Assembly: GCF_001984215.1 (NCBI RefSeq)
Contig: NZ_CP019420.1
Coordinates: forward strand, 1,984,001-2,048,000
DNA from: Mycobacterium sp. MS1601
GTDB lineage: Bacteria; Actinomycetota; Actinomycetes; Mycobacteriales; Mycobacteriaceae
DNA: 64,000 nucleotides
Reading direction: 5' to 3'
The position numbers were made by a program, and so were the translations under genes. Below are positions 1 through 7,849 of this stretch, piece after piece. The notes beneath the pieces are model-generated. The model ran no database searches and was not told where the DNA came from. It saw nothing but the letters and a program-made list of their open reading frames with translations. Numbering within the stretch: position 1 is the stretch's first letter; the number at the start of each line of letters is the position of its first letter.

Positions 1-4
1 ATGC

Positions 5-30
5 AGTGCAGAGTAGCGCTGCACTAGGGT
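5..30 (+). promoter_or_regulatory. Probable ppa promoter with 7-bp inverted repeat
   Basis: Perfect 7-base arms at 5-11 and 19-25 separated by 7 bases, running into TAGGGT (25-30), a plausible mycobacterial -10 hexamer. Transcription would start near 37, with the ppa ribosome binding site (AGGAG, 53-57) downstream. The -35 would lie outside the window. Inference from spacing only. Confidence 0.35.
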
Positions 31-64
31 TTGTCCCGACGACTACAGACTTCAGGAGAGCCAC

Positions 65-553
65 GTGGAATTCGACGTGACCATCGAGATCCCCAAGGGA
101 CAGCGCAACAAGTACGAGGTGGACCACAAGACCGGACGGGTCAAGTTGGACCGCTACCTCTACACGCCGATGGCCTACCCGACCGACTACGGCTTCATCG
201 AAGACACTCTCGGCGAGGACGGCGATCCGTTGGACGCCCTGGTTCTGCTGCCGGAATCGGTGTTCCCCGGTGTGCTGGTCGAGGCCCGCCCGGTCGGCAT
301 GTTCAAGATGGTCGACGAGGCCGGCGGCGACGACAAGGTGCTCTGTGTGCCGGCCGGCGACAAGCGCTGGGACCACATTCAGGACATCTCCGACGTGTCG
401 AAGTTCGAGCTGGACGCCATCCAGCACTTCTTCGTGCACTACAAGGACCTCGAGCCCAACAAGTTCGTCAAGGGTTCCGACTGGGTGGGCCGCGAGGAAG
501 CCGAGGCCGAGTACTTGCGTTCGGTCGAGCGGTTCAAGACCTCCGGACACTGA
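65..553 (+). CDS. ppa: Inorganic pyrophosphatase
   Basis: Soluble family I inorganic pyrophosphatase, 162 aa, hydrolysing pyrophosphate to two phosphates and so pulling nucleic acid, tRNA-charging and activation reactions forward. The signature [12 protein letters not shown] near residues 50-61 supplies the metal-binding aspartates, and the early [10 protein letters not shown] segment is typical of the fold. Length fits bacterial class A enzymes. The start is GTG, chosen because AGGAG sits 7 bases upstream and the N-terminus [18 protein letters not shown] matches the family. Monocistronic housekeeping gene. The divergent dacB expected upstream in mycobacteria would lie outside the window. Identification is secure. 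Confidence 0.96.
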   Translation: MEFDVTIEIPKGQRNKYEVDHKTGRVKLDRYLYTPMAYPTDYGFIEDTLGEDGDPLDALVLLPESVFPGVLVEARPVGMFKMVDEAGGDDKVLCVPAGDKRWDHIQDISDVSKFELDAIQHFFVHYKDLEPNKFVKGSDWVGREEAEAEYLRSVERFKTSGH

Positions 554-619
554 TTTAGCACTGTCGTAACACGCCGTAACCCCGGCGTGGCATGTTGCTC
601 GGATCATGACTTTGTGCTT

Positions 620-1135
620 ATGCATCAGGGAATCGGCCTCGAGGCCTTCAACACGATGCCCGAGCGCCGCGCGGTGCACGCGCTCTACGAGTGCTGCAAC
701 GACGTCTCGCTGGCACGCGCGCTCGCCCGGGGTCGTGGGTATGACTGTCACGACGCCCTGTTCCGCCGGGCGGATGCGTTGTTGTTCTCCCTGCCCGACA
801 CCGCGATCGACAGCATCCTGGAGGCGTATCCGCACATCGGAGCCCGCCCGGGCAGCGTGAAATCCGCTGCTGAGCAGTGCTCGGTGTGGAACGACGACCA
901 ATCGGTGATGACAACCCTCCGCGAGGGCGCTGCGCGCTACCGCGAGCAGTTCGGGTTCGAGTTCGTGATGTTCGTCGGCGGGATGAGCTGCGCCGAAGTT
1001 TCCGCCGCGATGGCTGACCGGATGCACAACGACCTGGAGACCGAACGCAAGGTCGTGCGCAATGAGCTGGCCAAGATCAACCGCACTCGGCTGGAGCGCA
1101 TGCTCGGGCCGGAGGGCGGCTTTTCGAACTGGTAA
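620..1135 (+). CDS. OHCU decarboxylase-like protein (ureide pathway)
   Basis: 171 aa, resembling 2-oxo-4-hydroxy-4-carboxy-5-ureidoimidazoline decarboxylase, which forms S-allantoin in uric acid breakdown. Family features seen are the N-terminal FNTMPERRAVHALYECC helix, a central proline/glycine turn (YPHIGARPGS, residues 70-79), and a C-terminal helix with RMHNDLETE and LAKINRTRLERML. The usual catalytic HPxIG motif reads YPHIG here, so the expected catalytic His is Tyr70 and a His sits two residues on. The usual WSxxEQ motif reads WNDDQ. Activity is therefore uncertain. ATG at 620 is preferred over in-frame GTG 587, which lies in a hairpin. It ends 24 bases before the allantoicase gene, suggesting an operon. 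Confidence 0.75.
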   Translation: MHQGIGLEAFNTMPERRAVHALYECCNDVSLARALARGRGYDCHDALFRRADALLFSLPDTAIDSILEAYPHIGARPGSVKSAAEQCSVWNDDQSVMTTLREGAARYREQFGFEFVMFVGGMSCAEVSAAMADRMHNDLETERKVVRNELAKINRTRLERMLGPEGGFSNW

Positions 1136-1159
1136 CGGTATTCCATTAAGGTCTACCGG

Positions 1160-2194
1160 GTGAGCACTCCTGCAACCGGCCCCGGATCCCATTCGCATTT
1201 CCTGTCGCTCCCCGACCTCGCCGCGCGTTCCTCTGGCGGTTCGGCGCTGTGGGCGAATGACGATCTGTTCGCCGAGCGGGAGAACCTGATCACCCCCAAG
1301 CCCGCGGAATTCCGTCCCGCGACGTTCGGCCACAAGGGCCAGGTGTACGACGGCTGGGAGACCCGCCGCCGCCGGGGCGCCGGACCCGACGCCTGCGACG
1401 CGGCAATCGTGCGGCTGGGGGTGCCCGGCGTGGTGCGTGGCGTGGTGGTCGACACCGCCTGGTTCACCGGCAACTACCCTCCGCAGATCTCGGTGGAGGC
1501 CGCCCAGGTCAGCGGATACCCCTCGACCGAGGAGCTTGTCGAGAAGACCTCGTGGGAGACCATCGTCGAACGGACCAATGTCAACGGCGACACCCGAAAC
1601 CCGTTCAAGGTCAATTCAACTCGTCGCTGGACCCATGTGCGACTGTCCATCTACCCAGACGGCGGCGTCGCACGTTTCCGCGTACACGGCGAGGGCCTGC
1701 TGGACCCGAAGTTCGCCGAGAACATGACCCTGGACCTGGCCGCACTGGAGAACGGCGGCCGAATCACGGCCTGCTCCAACATGTTCTACAGCTCCCCCAA
1801 CAATCTGTTGCTGCCCGGCGGGGCCCGTAACATGGGCGAGGGTTGGGAGACCTCGCGCCGCCGCGACAGCGGCAACGACTGGGTGCAGATCCGTCTGGCC
1901 GGCCAGGGCGTGTTGAACGCAGCCGAGCTGGACACGTCGTATTTCATTGGTAATGCGCCTGGTTCGGCCCGGCTGTCCGGCCGCGACGGTGACGGCGAGT
2001 GGTTCGAACTGATGCCGATGACCGATCTGCTGCCCGACACCCGGCATCGCTTCCTGATCGACACCGACCGCCCGATCACCGATGCGCGGCTGGACATCTA
2101 CCCCGACGGCGGCATGGCTCGGGTGCGGTTGTTCGGCGCTCTGACCGACGATGGCCTGCAAGCCTTGAAGGGCCGCTGGGAAGCCAGCTCCTAA
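1160..2194 (+). CDS. alc: Allantoicase
   Basis: 344 aa allantoicase, hydrolysing allantoate to ureidoglycolate and urea in purine/ureide nitrogen salvage. The two-fold repeated jelly-roll architecture is visible. DGWETRRRR near residue 57 recurs as EGWETSRRR near 228, VDTAWFTGNYP near 97 recurs as LDTSYFIGNAP near 255, and IYPDGGVARFRVHGEG recurs as IYPDGGMARVRLFG. The GTG start is 24 bases after the OHCU-decarboxylase-like gene, so the two are probably co-transcribed. No urate oxidase, HIU hydrolase, allantoinase or pathway regulator is present in the window, so the rest of the pathway must be elsewhere. Confidence 0.94.
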   Translation: MSTPATGPGSHSHFLSLPDLAARSSGGSALWANDDLFAERENLITPKPAEFRPATFGHKGQVYDGWETRRRRGAGPDACDAAIVRLGVPGVVRGVVVDTAWFTGNYPPQISVEAAQVSGYPSTEELVEKTSWETIVERTNVNGDTRNPFKVNSTRRWTHVRLSIYPDGGVARFRVHGEGLLDPKFAENMTLDLAALENGGRITACSNMFYSSPNNLLLPGGARNMGEGWETSRRRDSGNDWVQIRLAGQGVLNAAELDTSYFIGNAPGSARLSGRDGDGEWFELMPMTDLLPDTRHRFLIDTDRPITDARLDIYPDGGMARVRLFGALTDDGLQALKGRWEASS

Positions 2195-2203
2195 CTCAGT
2201 CTG

Positions 2204-2220
2204 GCCACCCCAGCGGTGGC
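2204..2220. terminator. Hairpin between convergent genes
   Basis: Six-base arms GCCACC (2204-2209) and GGTGGC (2215-2220) with a 5-base loop, lying in the 29-base gap between convergent genes. Weak U tract, so possibly a bidirectional terminator of modest strength. Confidence 0.4.
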
Positions 2221-2223
2221 TTC

Positions 2224-2598
2224 CTACGCAGCGATGCGCAACCGCAGGGCCACCCGCTGCGAAGCCGCTTCGGCCAGCGAGCGGGCGTCCTGCTGCGGGG
2301 CAGCGGGAATCAGCGTCACGCCGTCGGCCACACCGGCCAGGTAGATGTCGGCAAGCAGCCCGGCCAGCCCGTCGAGCGTGCCGGCGTACGCAAGGGTGTC
2401 CTGACCGACTTCCAGCTCAGACAGCAGGCGCTGCGCCGATCGAAAGTCGTCATCGACCACGACGGTGACATCCAACACGCACTCGCCGGCAAGCCGGCGA
2501 CGAACGCGCTGAGCCTGCTGCAGATCCGGCGCACTGAACCTGACGGCGGGCGCTCCGCCCGCCGTCAGTTCAGTCCAGTCGTCATCGGCGATGAACAT
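2224..2598 (-). CDS. Conserved hypothetical protein
   Basis: About 124 aa from ATG 2598 (MFIADDDWTELTAGG). In-frame GTG 2619 and TTG 2640 could add up to 14 residues. I do not recognise a family. The sequence is soluble, acidic and alpha/beta-like, with VLDVTVVVDDDFRSAQRLL in the middle and a C-terminal alanine-rich helix. The reading frame has normal high-GC codon use, which supports a real gene. It lies 56 bases downstream of the TerC gene on the same strand and may share its transcript. Function unknown. Confidence 0.6.
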   Translation of the reverse strand: MFIADDDWTELTAGGAPAVRFSAPDLQQAQRVRRRLAGECVLDVTVVVDDDFRSAQRLLSELEVGQDTLAYAGTLDGLAGLLADIYLAGVADGVTLIPAAPQQDARSLAEAASQRVALRLRIAA

Positions 2599-2654
2599 GC
2601 GCAACCCACTCTGATGACTCACAACGCCGACGGTAGACAACCGCCGAAGCGCTG

Positions 2655-3722
2655 TCAGTGGTTGGGATCAGCGGGACGCGAAGTACCGGGCGACTCCTCG
2701 CTGGGCTTCACGGCCGAATTCTCCGAGGGATCCACCGGAACATCGGGGTCGGCGGCCTTCTTCTCATCGGAGCGCGTCTTGTAGAGGCTCGCGACGGTGG
2801 TGATCGCCAGCGTCACGATGATCACGCCCAGGCTGAGCAGCGTCGGGATCTCCGGCACCATCACGTGCTCACCGCCATTGATGAACGGCAGCTCGTTCTC
2901 GTGCAGCGCGTGGAAGAAGAGCTTCACGCCGATGAACGCCAGGATGAAGGCCAGCCCGTAGGACAGGTACACCAGCCGCTGGACCAGGCCGCCCAGCAGG
3001 AAGTACAGCTGGCGCAGACCCATCAGCGCGAAGACGTTGGCCGCGAACACCAGGTAGGGCTCCTGGGTCAGGCCGTAGATCGCCGGAATCGAGTCCAGCG
3101 CGAAGATCAGGTCAGTGGTGCCGAGTGCGACGATGACGAGGAACATCGGCGTCATCAGACGCTTGCCGTCCTCCTTGATCCACAGGCGCAGCCCGTCCCA
3201 CTTGTCGGTGGTGCTCAGGTGGTTACGCGCGAACTTGACCACCGCATTGTCACCGTCATCGTGGTCGTCGCCGCCGCTGACCAGCTTCCACGCCGTGTAC
3301 ACCAGGAACAGGCCGAAAATGTAGAACACCCAGGAGAACTGGTTGATGGCCACCGCACCCAGCGCGATGAAGATGCCGCGGAAGATCAGCGCCAGGATGA
3401 TGCCCACCATCAGGGCTTCCTGCTGGTACTTCTTCGGCACGTTGAAGCTGGCCATGATGATGATGAAGATGAACAGGTTGTCCACCGACAAGCTGTACTC
3501 GGTGAGCCAGCCCGCGAAGAACTCCAGGCCGTACTGCCCGCCGTGGAAGAACCATGTCCACAAACCGAACAGGATCGCCAGGGTGACGTAGACCGACAGC
3601 GCCCTACCGCACTCTTTCATCGACGGTTCGTGCGGATTGCGGGCGATCACGATCACGTCGAACACGATGATCGCGATGGTCACGCCCAGCGTGATGGCCC
3701 ATTCGAGCCCCGAAACGTTCAT
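2655..3722 (-). CDS. TerC family integral membrane protein
   Basis: 355 aa polytopic membrane protein of the TerC/Alx family, implicated in metal ion (notably manganese) export and homeostasis and in tellurite resistance. About eight or nine hydrophobic segments are seen. The membrane-embedded acidic motifs SLSVDNLFIFI and LGTTDLIFALDSIPA carry the conserved aspartates. An aspartate/histidine-rich loop (GGDDHDDGD) follows the fifth segment and could bind metal. The C-terminal 40 residues are charged and disordered. ATG 3722 is chosen because it begins the first membrane helix and directly follows a yybP-ykoY riboswitch. The longer in-frame extension would translate the riboswitch. A role in Mn2+ efflux is inferred from family plus riboswitch. 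Confidence 0.92.
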   Translation of the reverse strand: MNVSGLEWAITLGVTIAIIVFDVIVIARNPHEPSMKECGRALSVYVTLAILFGLWTWFFHGGQYGLEFFAGWLTEYSLSVDNLFIFIIIMASFNVPKKYQQEALMVGIILALIFRGIFIALGAVAINQFSWVFYIFGLFLVYTAWKLVSGGDDHDDGDNAVVKFARNHLSTTDKWDGLRLWIKEDGKRLMTPMFLVIVALGTTDLIFALDSIPAIYGLTQEPYLVFAANVFALMGLRQLYFLLGGLVQRLVYLSYGLAFILAFIGVKLFFHALHENELPFINGGEHVMVPEIPTLLSLGVIIVTLAITTVASLYKTRSDEKKAADPDVPVDPSENSAVKPSEESPGTSRPADPNH

Positions 3723-3723
3723 G

Positions 3724-3859
3724 CAGAGAAGCCTCCGGTCGTCAACGAAACGCCAGAGGTCTCTTCCACCGCTGCGTGACGCCGATAGCGGTCCACGGCG
3801 CCGGTCACCCGTATGGACGGACAACGTATTGACGACACCGCAGCGAAGGAATACTCCCC
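3724..3859 (-). promoter_or_regulatory. yybP-ykoY (manganese) riboswitch upstream of TerC gene
   Basis: Read on the minus strand, three conserved blocks occur in the right order: GGGGAGTA (3859-3852), GTCGTCAATACG (3836-3825) and GACGACCGGAGGCTTCTCTGC, which ends at the ATG (3743-3723). These match the conserved core of the yybP-ykoY aptamer, which binds Mn2+ and commonly precedes TerC/Alx and P-type ATPase or MntP genes. The last block pairs next to the ribosome-binding region, so control could be translational. Assignment is by motif recognition, not by covariance search. Confidence 0.87.
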
Positions 3860-3967
3860 TCTGACGAACATTCTGTCAGGTGGTCCCGGTCTTTCGCCAA
3901 ACGGAGTACCCACGCTGGGCGCGCGCGGCACCCCGTCGTCATCACCGACGCCTAGGATCCACAGATT

Positions 3968-6900
3968 GTGTCAGCCGATCCCAGCACCGGAATTCCGTCG
4001 CAGTACCTGCTGTCGACGTCGGCCCCGAAACCGCGGACGCTGATCGACATCCTCTACGACACGGCGGCCCGTTTCCCGGACTCGCCCGCCCTCGACGACG
4101 GCACCGTCCAGCTCACCTACAGCGAACTCATCGCCGACATCGAGGACAGCGTGGGCTGGCTGGCGGCCCGTGGCATAGGGCGCGGCGACCGCATCGGCAT
4201 TCGCATGCCGTCTGGCAGTTATGCGCTCTACGTCGCCATCTTGTCGACACTGGCAGCCGGCGCCGCCTACGTCCCGGTGGACGCCGACGATCCACCGGAG
4301 CGCGCCGATCTGGTGTTCGGTGAGGCCGACGTGGTGGCAGTGATCACCGAAGCCGGCTTGGCCAGGCGTACCGGCCAATCCAGAGGTTGGCGTGCGGCGC
4401 CCCCGCTGGGCCGCGACGACGCGTGGATCATCTTCACCTCGGGCTCCACCGGAACCCCCAAGGGCGTCGCGGTGACACACCGTAGTGCCGCGGCATTCGT
4501 CGACGCCGAGGCCCAGATCTTCCTCCAGGGCAATCCGATCGGCCCCGGCGACCGGGTGCTGGCCGGGCTGTCGGTGGCCTTCGACGCGTCCTGCGAGGAG
4601 ATGTGGCTGGCATGGCGGCACGGCGCCTGCCTGGTGCCCGCCCCGCGGTCACTGGTGCGCAGTGGCATGGACCTGGGTCCGTGGCTGGTCTCTCGCGACG
4701 TCACCGTGGTCTCGACGGTGCCCACCCTGGCGGCCCTGTGGCCGGCCGAGGCCCTGGAAGCGGTGCGGCTGCTGATCTTCGGCGGCGAGGCCTGCCCACC
4801 CGAACTCGCCGAACGCCTGGCCGTCGACGGCCGCGAAGTCTGGAACACCTACGGCCCCACCGAGGCCACCGTGGTGGCCTGCGCCGCTCCACTGGACGGC
4901 CGGGGGCCCGTCAGCATCGGGCTGCCGCTGCCCGGCTGGGACCTGGCCGTCGTCGACCCCGGCGGCAGGCAGGTCGGCTACGGCGAAGTGGGCGAACTCG
5001 TCATCGGTGGTGTCGGACTGGCCCGTTACCTCGACCCGGCCAAGGACGCCGAAAAGTTCGCCCCCATGGATTCACTGGGCTGGGCCCGCGCGTACCGCAG
5101 TGGCGATCTGGTGCGCCTGGAAGCCGACGGGCTGTACTTCCAAGGCCGCGCCGACGATCAGGTGAAGGTCGGCGGACGTCGTATCGAGCTCGGCGAGGTG
5201 GACTCCGCGCTGGTGAACCTGCCCGGCGTTTCGGGTGGCGCCGCGGCGGTACGCAAAACCACAAGCGGCACACCACTACTCGTGGGATACATCGCATCCG
5301 CCGACCCGAACTTCGACATCCATGCCGCCCGCGCAGCCCTGGCCGAAGCACTGCCCGCCGCCTTGGTGCCGCGCCTGGTGCTGGTGGACGAACTGCCCAC
5401 CCGCACCTCGGGCAAGGTGGATCGCAACGCGCTGCCGTGGCCGCCGCCCGGTCTGGACGTTCACGAGGAGGCCGACGACCTCGGTGGCACCATGGGCTGG
5501 CTGGCCAGGCTGTGGCGCGACGTGCTGGGCGCCCACATCGAGGGCCCCGAAGCCGACTTCTTCGCCGAGGGCGGTGGTTCACTGTCGGCCGCACAACTGG
5601 TGGCCGCACTGCGCCAGCGCTACCCCCAGGTGACGGTTGCCGACCTCTATGACCATCCGCGCCTGGGATCACTGGCCGGCTACCTCGACGAACTGGACCC
5701 GCCGGTCGAGGTGGAGATCCGCAACGTCAAGCCGACGCCGCTGTTCACCCAGGCCGCGCAGGTGGTGCTGTCACTGCCGCTGGCAACCCTGACCGGTCTG
5801 CAGTGGGTGACCTGGCTGGCCCTGCTCAACAATCTCTTCGCCGGCGCCGTGCCCTGGTTGGTCCCCGTCAACTGGTGGTGGATCCTGGCCGGGTTCCTGA
5901 TCTTCATCAGCCCGGTGGGCCGGATGGCGATCGCTGTGCTGGGAGCACAGATCATGCTGTCGAATCTGAAACCGGGCACTTACAAGCGCGGCGGCTCCGA
6001 ACACATGCGGGTGTGGCTCGCCGAACGTCTGGCCGAGGCCAGCGGCGCCGAAAACCTGGCCGGCGCGCCGTGGCTGGTCTATTACGCCCGCGCTCTGGGT
6101 AACAAAGTCGGCAAGGGTGTCGACCTGCATTCGTCACCTCCGGTGACCGGGATGATGACGCTGGGTCACCGCAGCTCCATCGAACCGGAGGTCGATCTGT
6201 CCGGACACTGGGTCGACGGTGATCTGTTCCACGTCGGCGAGGTCACCATAGGCAACGACGCGACGGTCGGTGCCCGCACCACACTGCTGCCGGGTGCGGT
6301 GATCGGCAAGAACGCCGATGTCGCCCCGGGCTCCGGGGTGGTGGGCAAGGTCAAGAACGGGCAGTACTGGAAGGGCTCCCCCGCGGTGAAGTCCGGCAAA
6401 GCCAAGCACCCGTGGCCGGATCACCGGCCGGCGCGGGCCCCGGTGTGGGTGGCGATGTACGGCGTCACGTCGATGTTGCTGGGTGCGCTGCCGCTGGTCG
6501 CACTGGCGGCCGGGCTGGCGGTCATCGGCTGGTCGGTCCGCGACACGGCCACCGCCGTGGACGCGGTTCTGGCGGCGTGGATGTGGGTGCCGGTGGCCAC
6601 TTTCGCCGCGATCTTCGTCTACGCCGGGCTGACCGTCATCGGGGTGCGGCTTTTGGCCGTCGGACTCAACGAGGGTTACCACCCGGTGCGCAGCCGCGTC
6701 GGCTGGCAGCTGTGGGCCACCGAACGCCTGATGGACGCCGCCCGCAACTACCTGTTCCCCTTGTACGCCAGCCTGCTCACACCCTGGTGGCTGCGTCTGC
6801 TGGGAGCACAGGTCGGCAAGGACACCGAGATCTCGACAGCCCTGCTGACCCCCAAGTTCACCGTCGTCGAGGACGGTGCGTTCCTGGCCGACGACACCAT

Positions 6901-7849
6901 GGTGGCGTCCTACGAGCTCGGCGGCGGCTGGATCCACGTGGCCAAGGCCACTGTCGGCAAGCGGGCATTCCTGGGCAACTCAGGCATCACCCAACCCGGC
7001 CGACGGGTGCCCGACGACGGCCTGGTGGCCGTGTTGTCCGCCACCCCTCACAAAGCCAAACGCGGGTCGTCGTGGCTGGGCAGCCCGCCGGTTCGGTTGC
7101 GCCGCCAGCCCACAGCGGCCGACGCACAGCGCACGTTCGAACCGCCGCGACGGCTGAAGGTCATGCGCGGTGCCGTGGAGACCTGCCGGCTGCTGCCGAT
7201 GATCGTCACGTTCGCGATCGGGGTCGGCGTGCTGGCGGCACTGCAGATGGTGGTCACCGAGTTCGGCTACCTGTGGGCGGCCCTGGTGGGCGGGGCCGTG
7301 CTACTGGCGGCGGGTGCCATCGCCGGGCTGATCGCAGTGCTGGCGAAATGGCTTGTGGTGGGTCGCATCCCGGCCACCGAGCATCCACTGTGGTCGTCGT
7401 TCGTCTGGCGCAACGAGTTGGCTGACACTTTCGTCGAGACCGTGGCCGCGCCCTGGTTCGCCCGCGCGGCCAGCGGTACCCCGGTGATGAACCTGTGGCT
7501 TCGCGGTCTGGGCGCCAAGATCGGCCGCGGTGTCTGGTGCGAGACCTACTGGCTGCCGGAAGCCGATCTGGTGACGCTGGCCAGGGCTGCCACCGTCAAC
7601 CGCGGTTGTGTGGTGCAAACGCACCTGTTCCACGACCGCATCATGCGGATGGACACCGTGATTCTCGAAGAGGGCGCCACCCTGGGCACCCACTGTGTCG
7701 CACTGCCCGCCGCCAAGGTGGGGGCAGGGGCCACCATCGGCCCCGCGTCGCTGGTGATGCGTGGCGACGAGGTGCCGCCATCCACCCGATGGCAGGGCAA
7801 TCCCATTGCGGCGTGGGTCAATTCGAAGAAAAAGAAGTCACGCGCTTGA
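3968..7849 (+). CDS. Pls/PosA-type NRPS, probable homopoly(amino acid) synthetase
   Basis: 1293 aa single-module NRPS with the epsilon-poly-L-lysine synthetase (Pls) layout. It has an adenylation domain at about 20-495, with FTSGSTGTPKG (156-166), FDASCEEMW (205-213), NTYGPTEAT (293-301), YRSGDL (376-381) and the A10 lysine in TSGKVDR. A carrier protein follows at 505-578, with its phosphopantetheine serine in GGGSL (Ser538). After that come six membrane segments (about 592-622, 627-660, 825-855, 862-900, 1073-1098, 1102-1130) interleaved with three tandem soluble domains of hexapeptide/beta-helix character (about 700-815, 940-1040, 1175-1285). No condensation or thioesterase domain is present, as in Pls, which polymerises one amino acid iteratively. 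GTG start. The last bases overlap the M1 peptidase start. Product is inferred, lysine most likely from the pocket. Confidence 0.9.
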   Translation: MSADPSTGIPSQYLLSTSAPKPRTLIDILYDTAARFPDSPALDDGTVQLTYSELIADIEDSVGWLAARGIGRGDRIGIRMPSGSYALYVAILSTLAAGAAYVPVDADDPPERADLVFGEADVVAVITEAGLARRTGQSRGWRAAPPLGRDDAWIIFTSGSTGTPKGVAVTHRSAAAFVDAEAQIFLQGNPIGPGDRVLAGLSVAFDASCEEMWLAWRHGACLVPAPRSLVRSGMDLGPWLVSRDVTVVSTVPTLAALWPAEALEAVRLLIFGGEACPPELAERLAVDGREVWNTYGPTEATVVACAAPLDGRGPVSIGLPLPGWDLAVVDPGGRQVGYGEVGELVIGGVGLARYLDPAKDAEKFAPMDSLGWARAYRSGDLVRLEADGLYFQGRADDQVKVGGRRIELGEVDSALVNLPGVSGGAAAVRKTTSGTPLLVGYIASADPNFDIHAARAALAEALPAALVPRLVLVDELPTRTSGKVDRNALPWPPPGLDVHEEADDLGGTMGWLARLWRDVLGAHIEGPEADFFAEGGGSLSAAQLVAALRQRYPQVTVADLYDHPRLGSLAGYLDELDPPVEVEIRNVKPTPLFTQAAQVVLSLPLATLTGLQWVTWLALLNNLFAGAVPWLVPVNWWWILAGFLIFISPVGRMAIAVLGAQIMLSNLKPGTYKRGGSEHMRVWLAERLAEASGAENLAGAPWLVYYARALGNKVGKGVDLHSSPPVTGMMTLGHRSSIEPEVDLSGHWVDGDLFHVGEVTIGNDATVGARTTLLPGAVIGKNADVAPGSGVVGKVKNGQYWKGSPAVKSGKAKHPWPDHRPARAPVWVAMYGVTSMLLGALPLVALAAGLAVIGWSVRDTATAVDAVLAAWMWVPVATFAAIFVYAGLTVIGVRLLAVGLNEGYHPVRSRVGWQLWATERLMDAARNYLFPLYASLLTPWWLRLLGAQVGKDTEISTALLTPKFTVVEDGAFLADDTMVASYELGGGWIHVAKATVGKRAFLGNSGITQPGRRVPDDGLVAVLSATPHKAKRGSSWLGSPPVRLRRQPTAADAQRTFEPPRRLKVMRGAVETCRLLPMIVTFAIGVGVLAALQMVVTEFGYLWAALVGGAVLLAAGAIAGLIAVLAKWLVVGRIPATEHPLWSSFVWRNELADTFVETVAAPWFARAASGTPVMNLWLRGLGAKIGRGVWCETYWLPEADLVTLARAATVNRGCVVQTHLFHDRIMRMDTVILEEGATLGTHCVALPAAKVGAGATIGPASLVMRGDEVPPSTRWQGNPIAAWVNSKKKKSRA

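Noticed and set aside
587..619. GTG 587 as start of the OHCU-decarboxylase-like gene
   Set aside because: It lies in the ppa-downstream hairpin (CACGCC/GGCGTG, 570-589). The family N-terminus begins at ATG 620.
3723..3824. Extended TerC N-terminus
   Set aside because: It would translate the riboswitch. The extra residues are not membrane-like.
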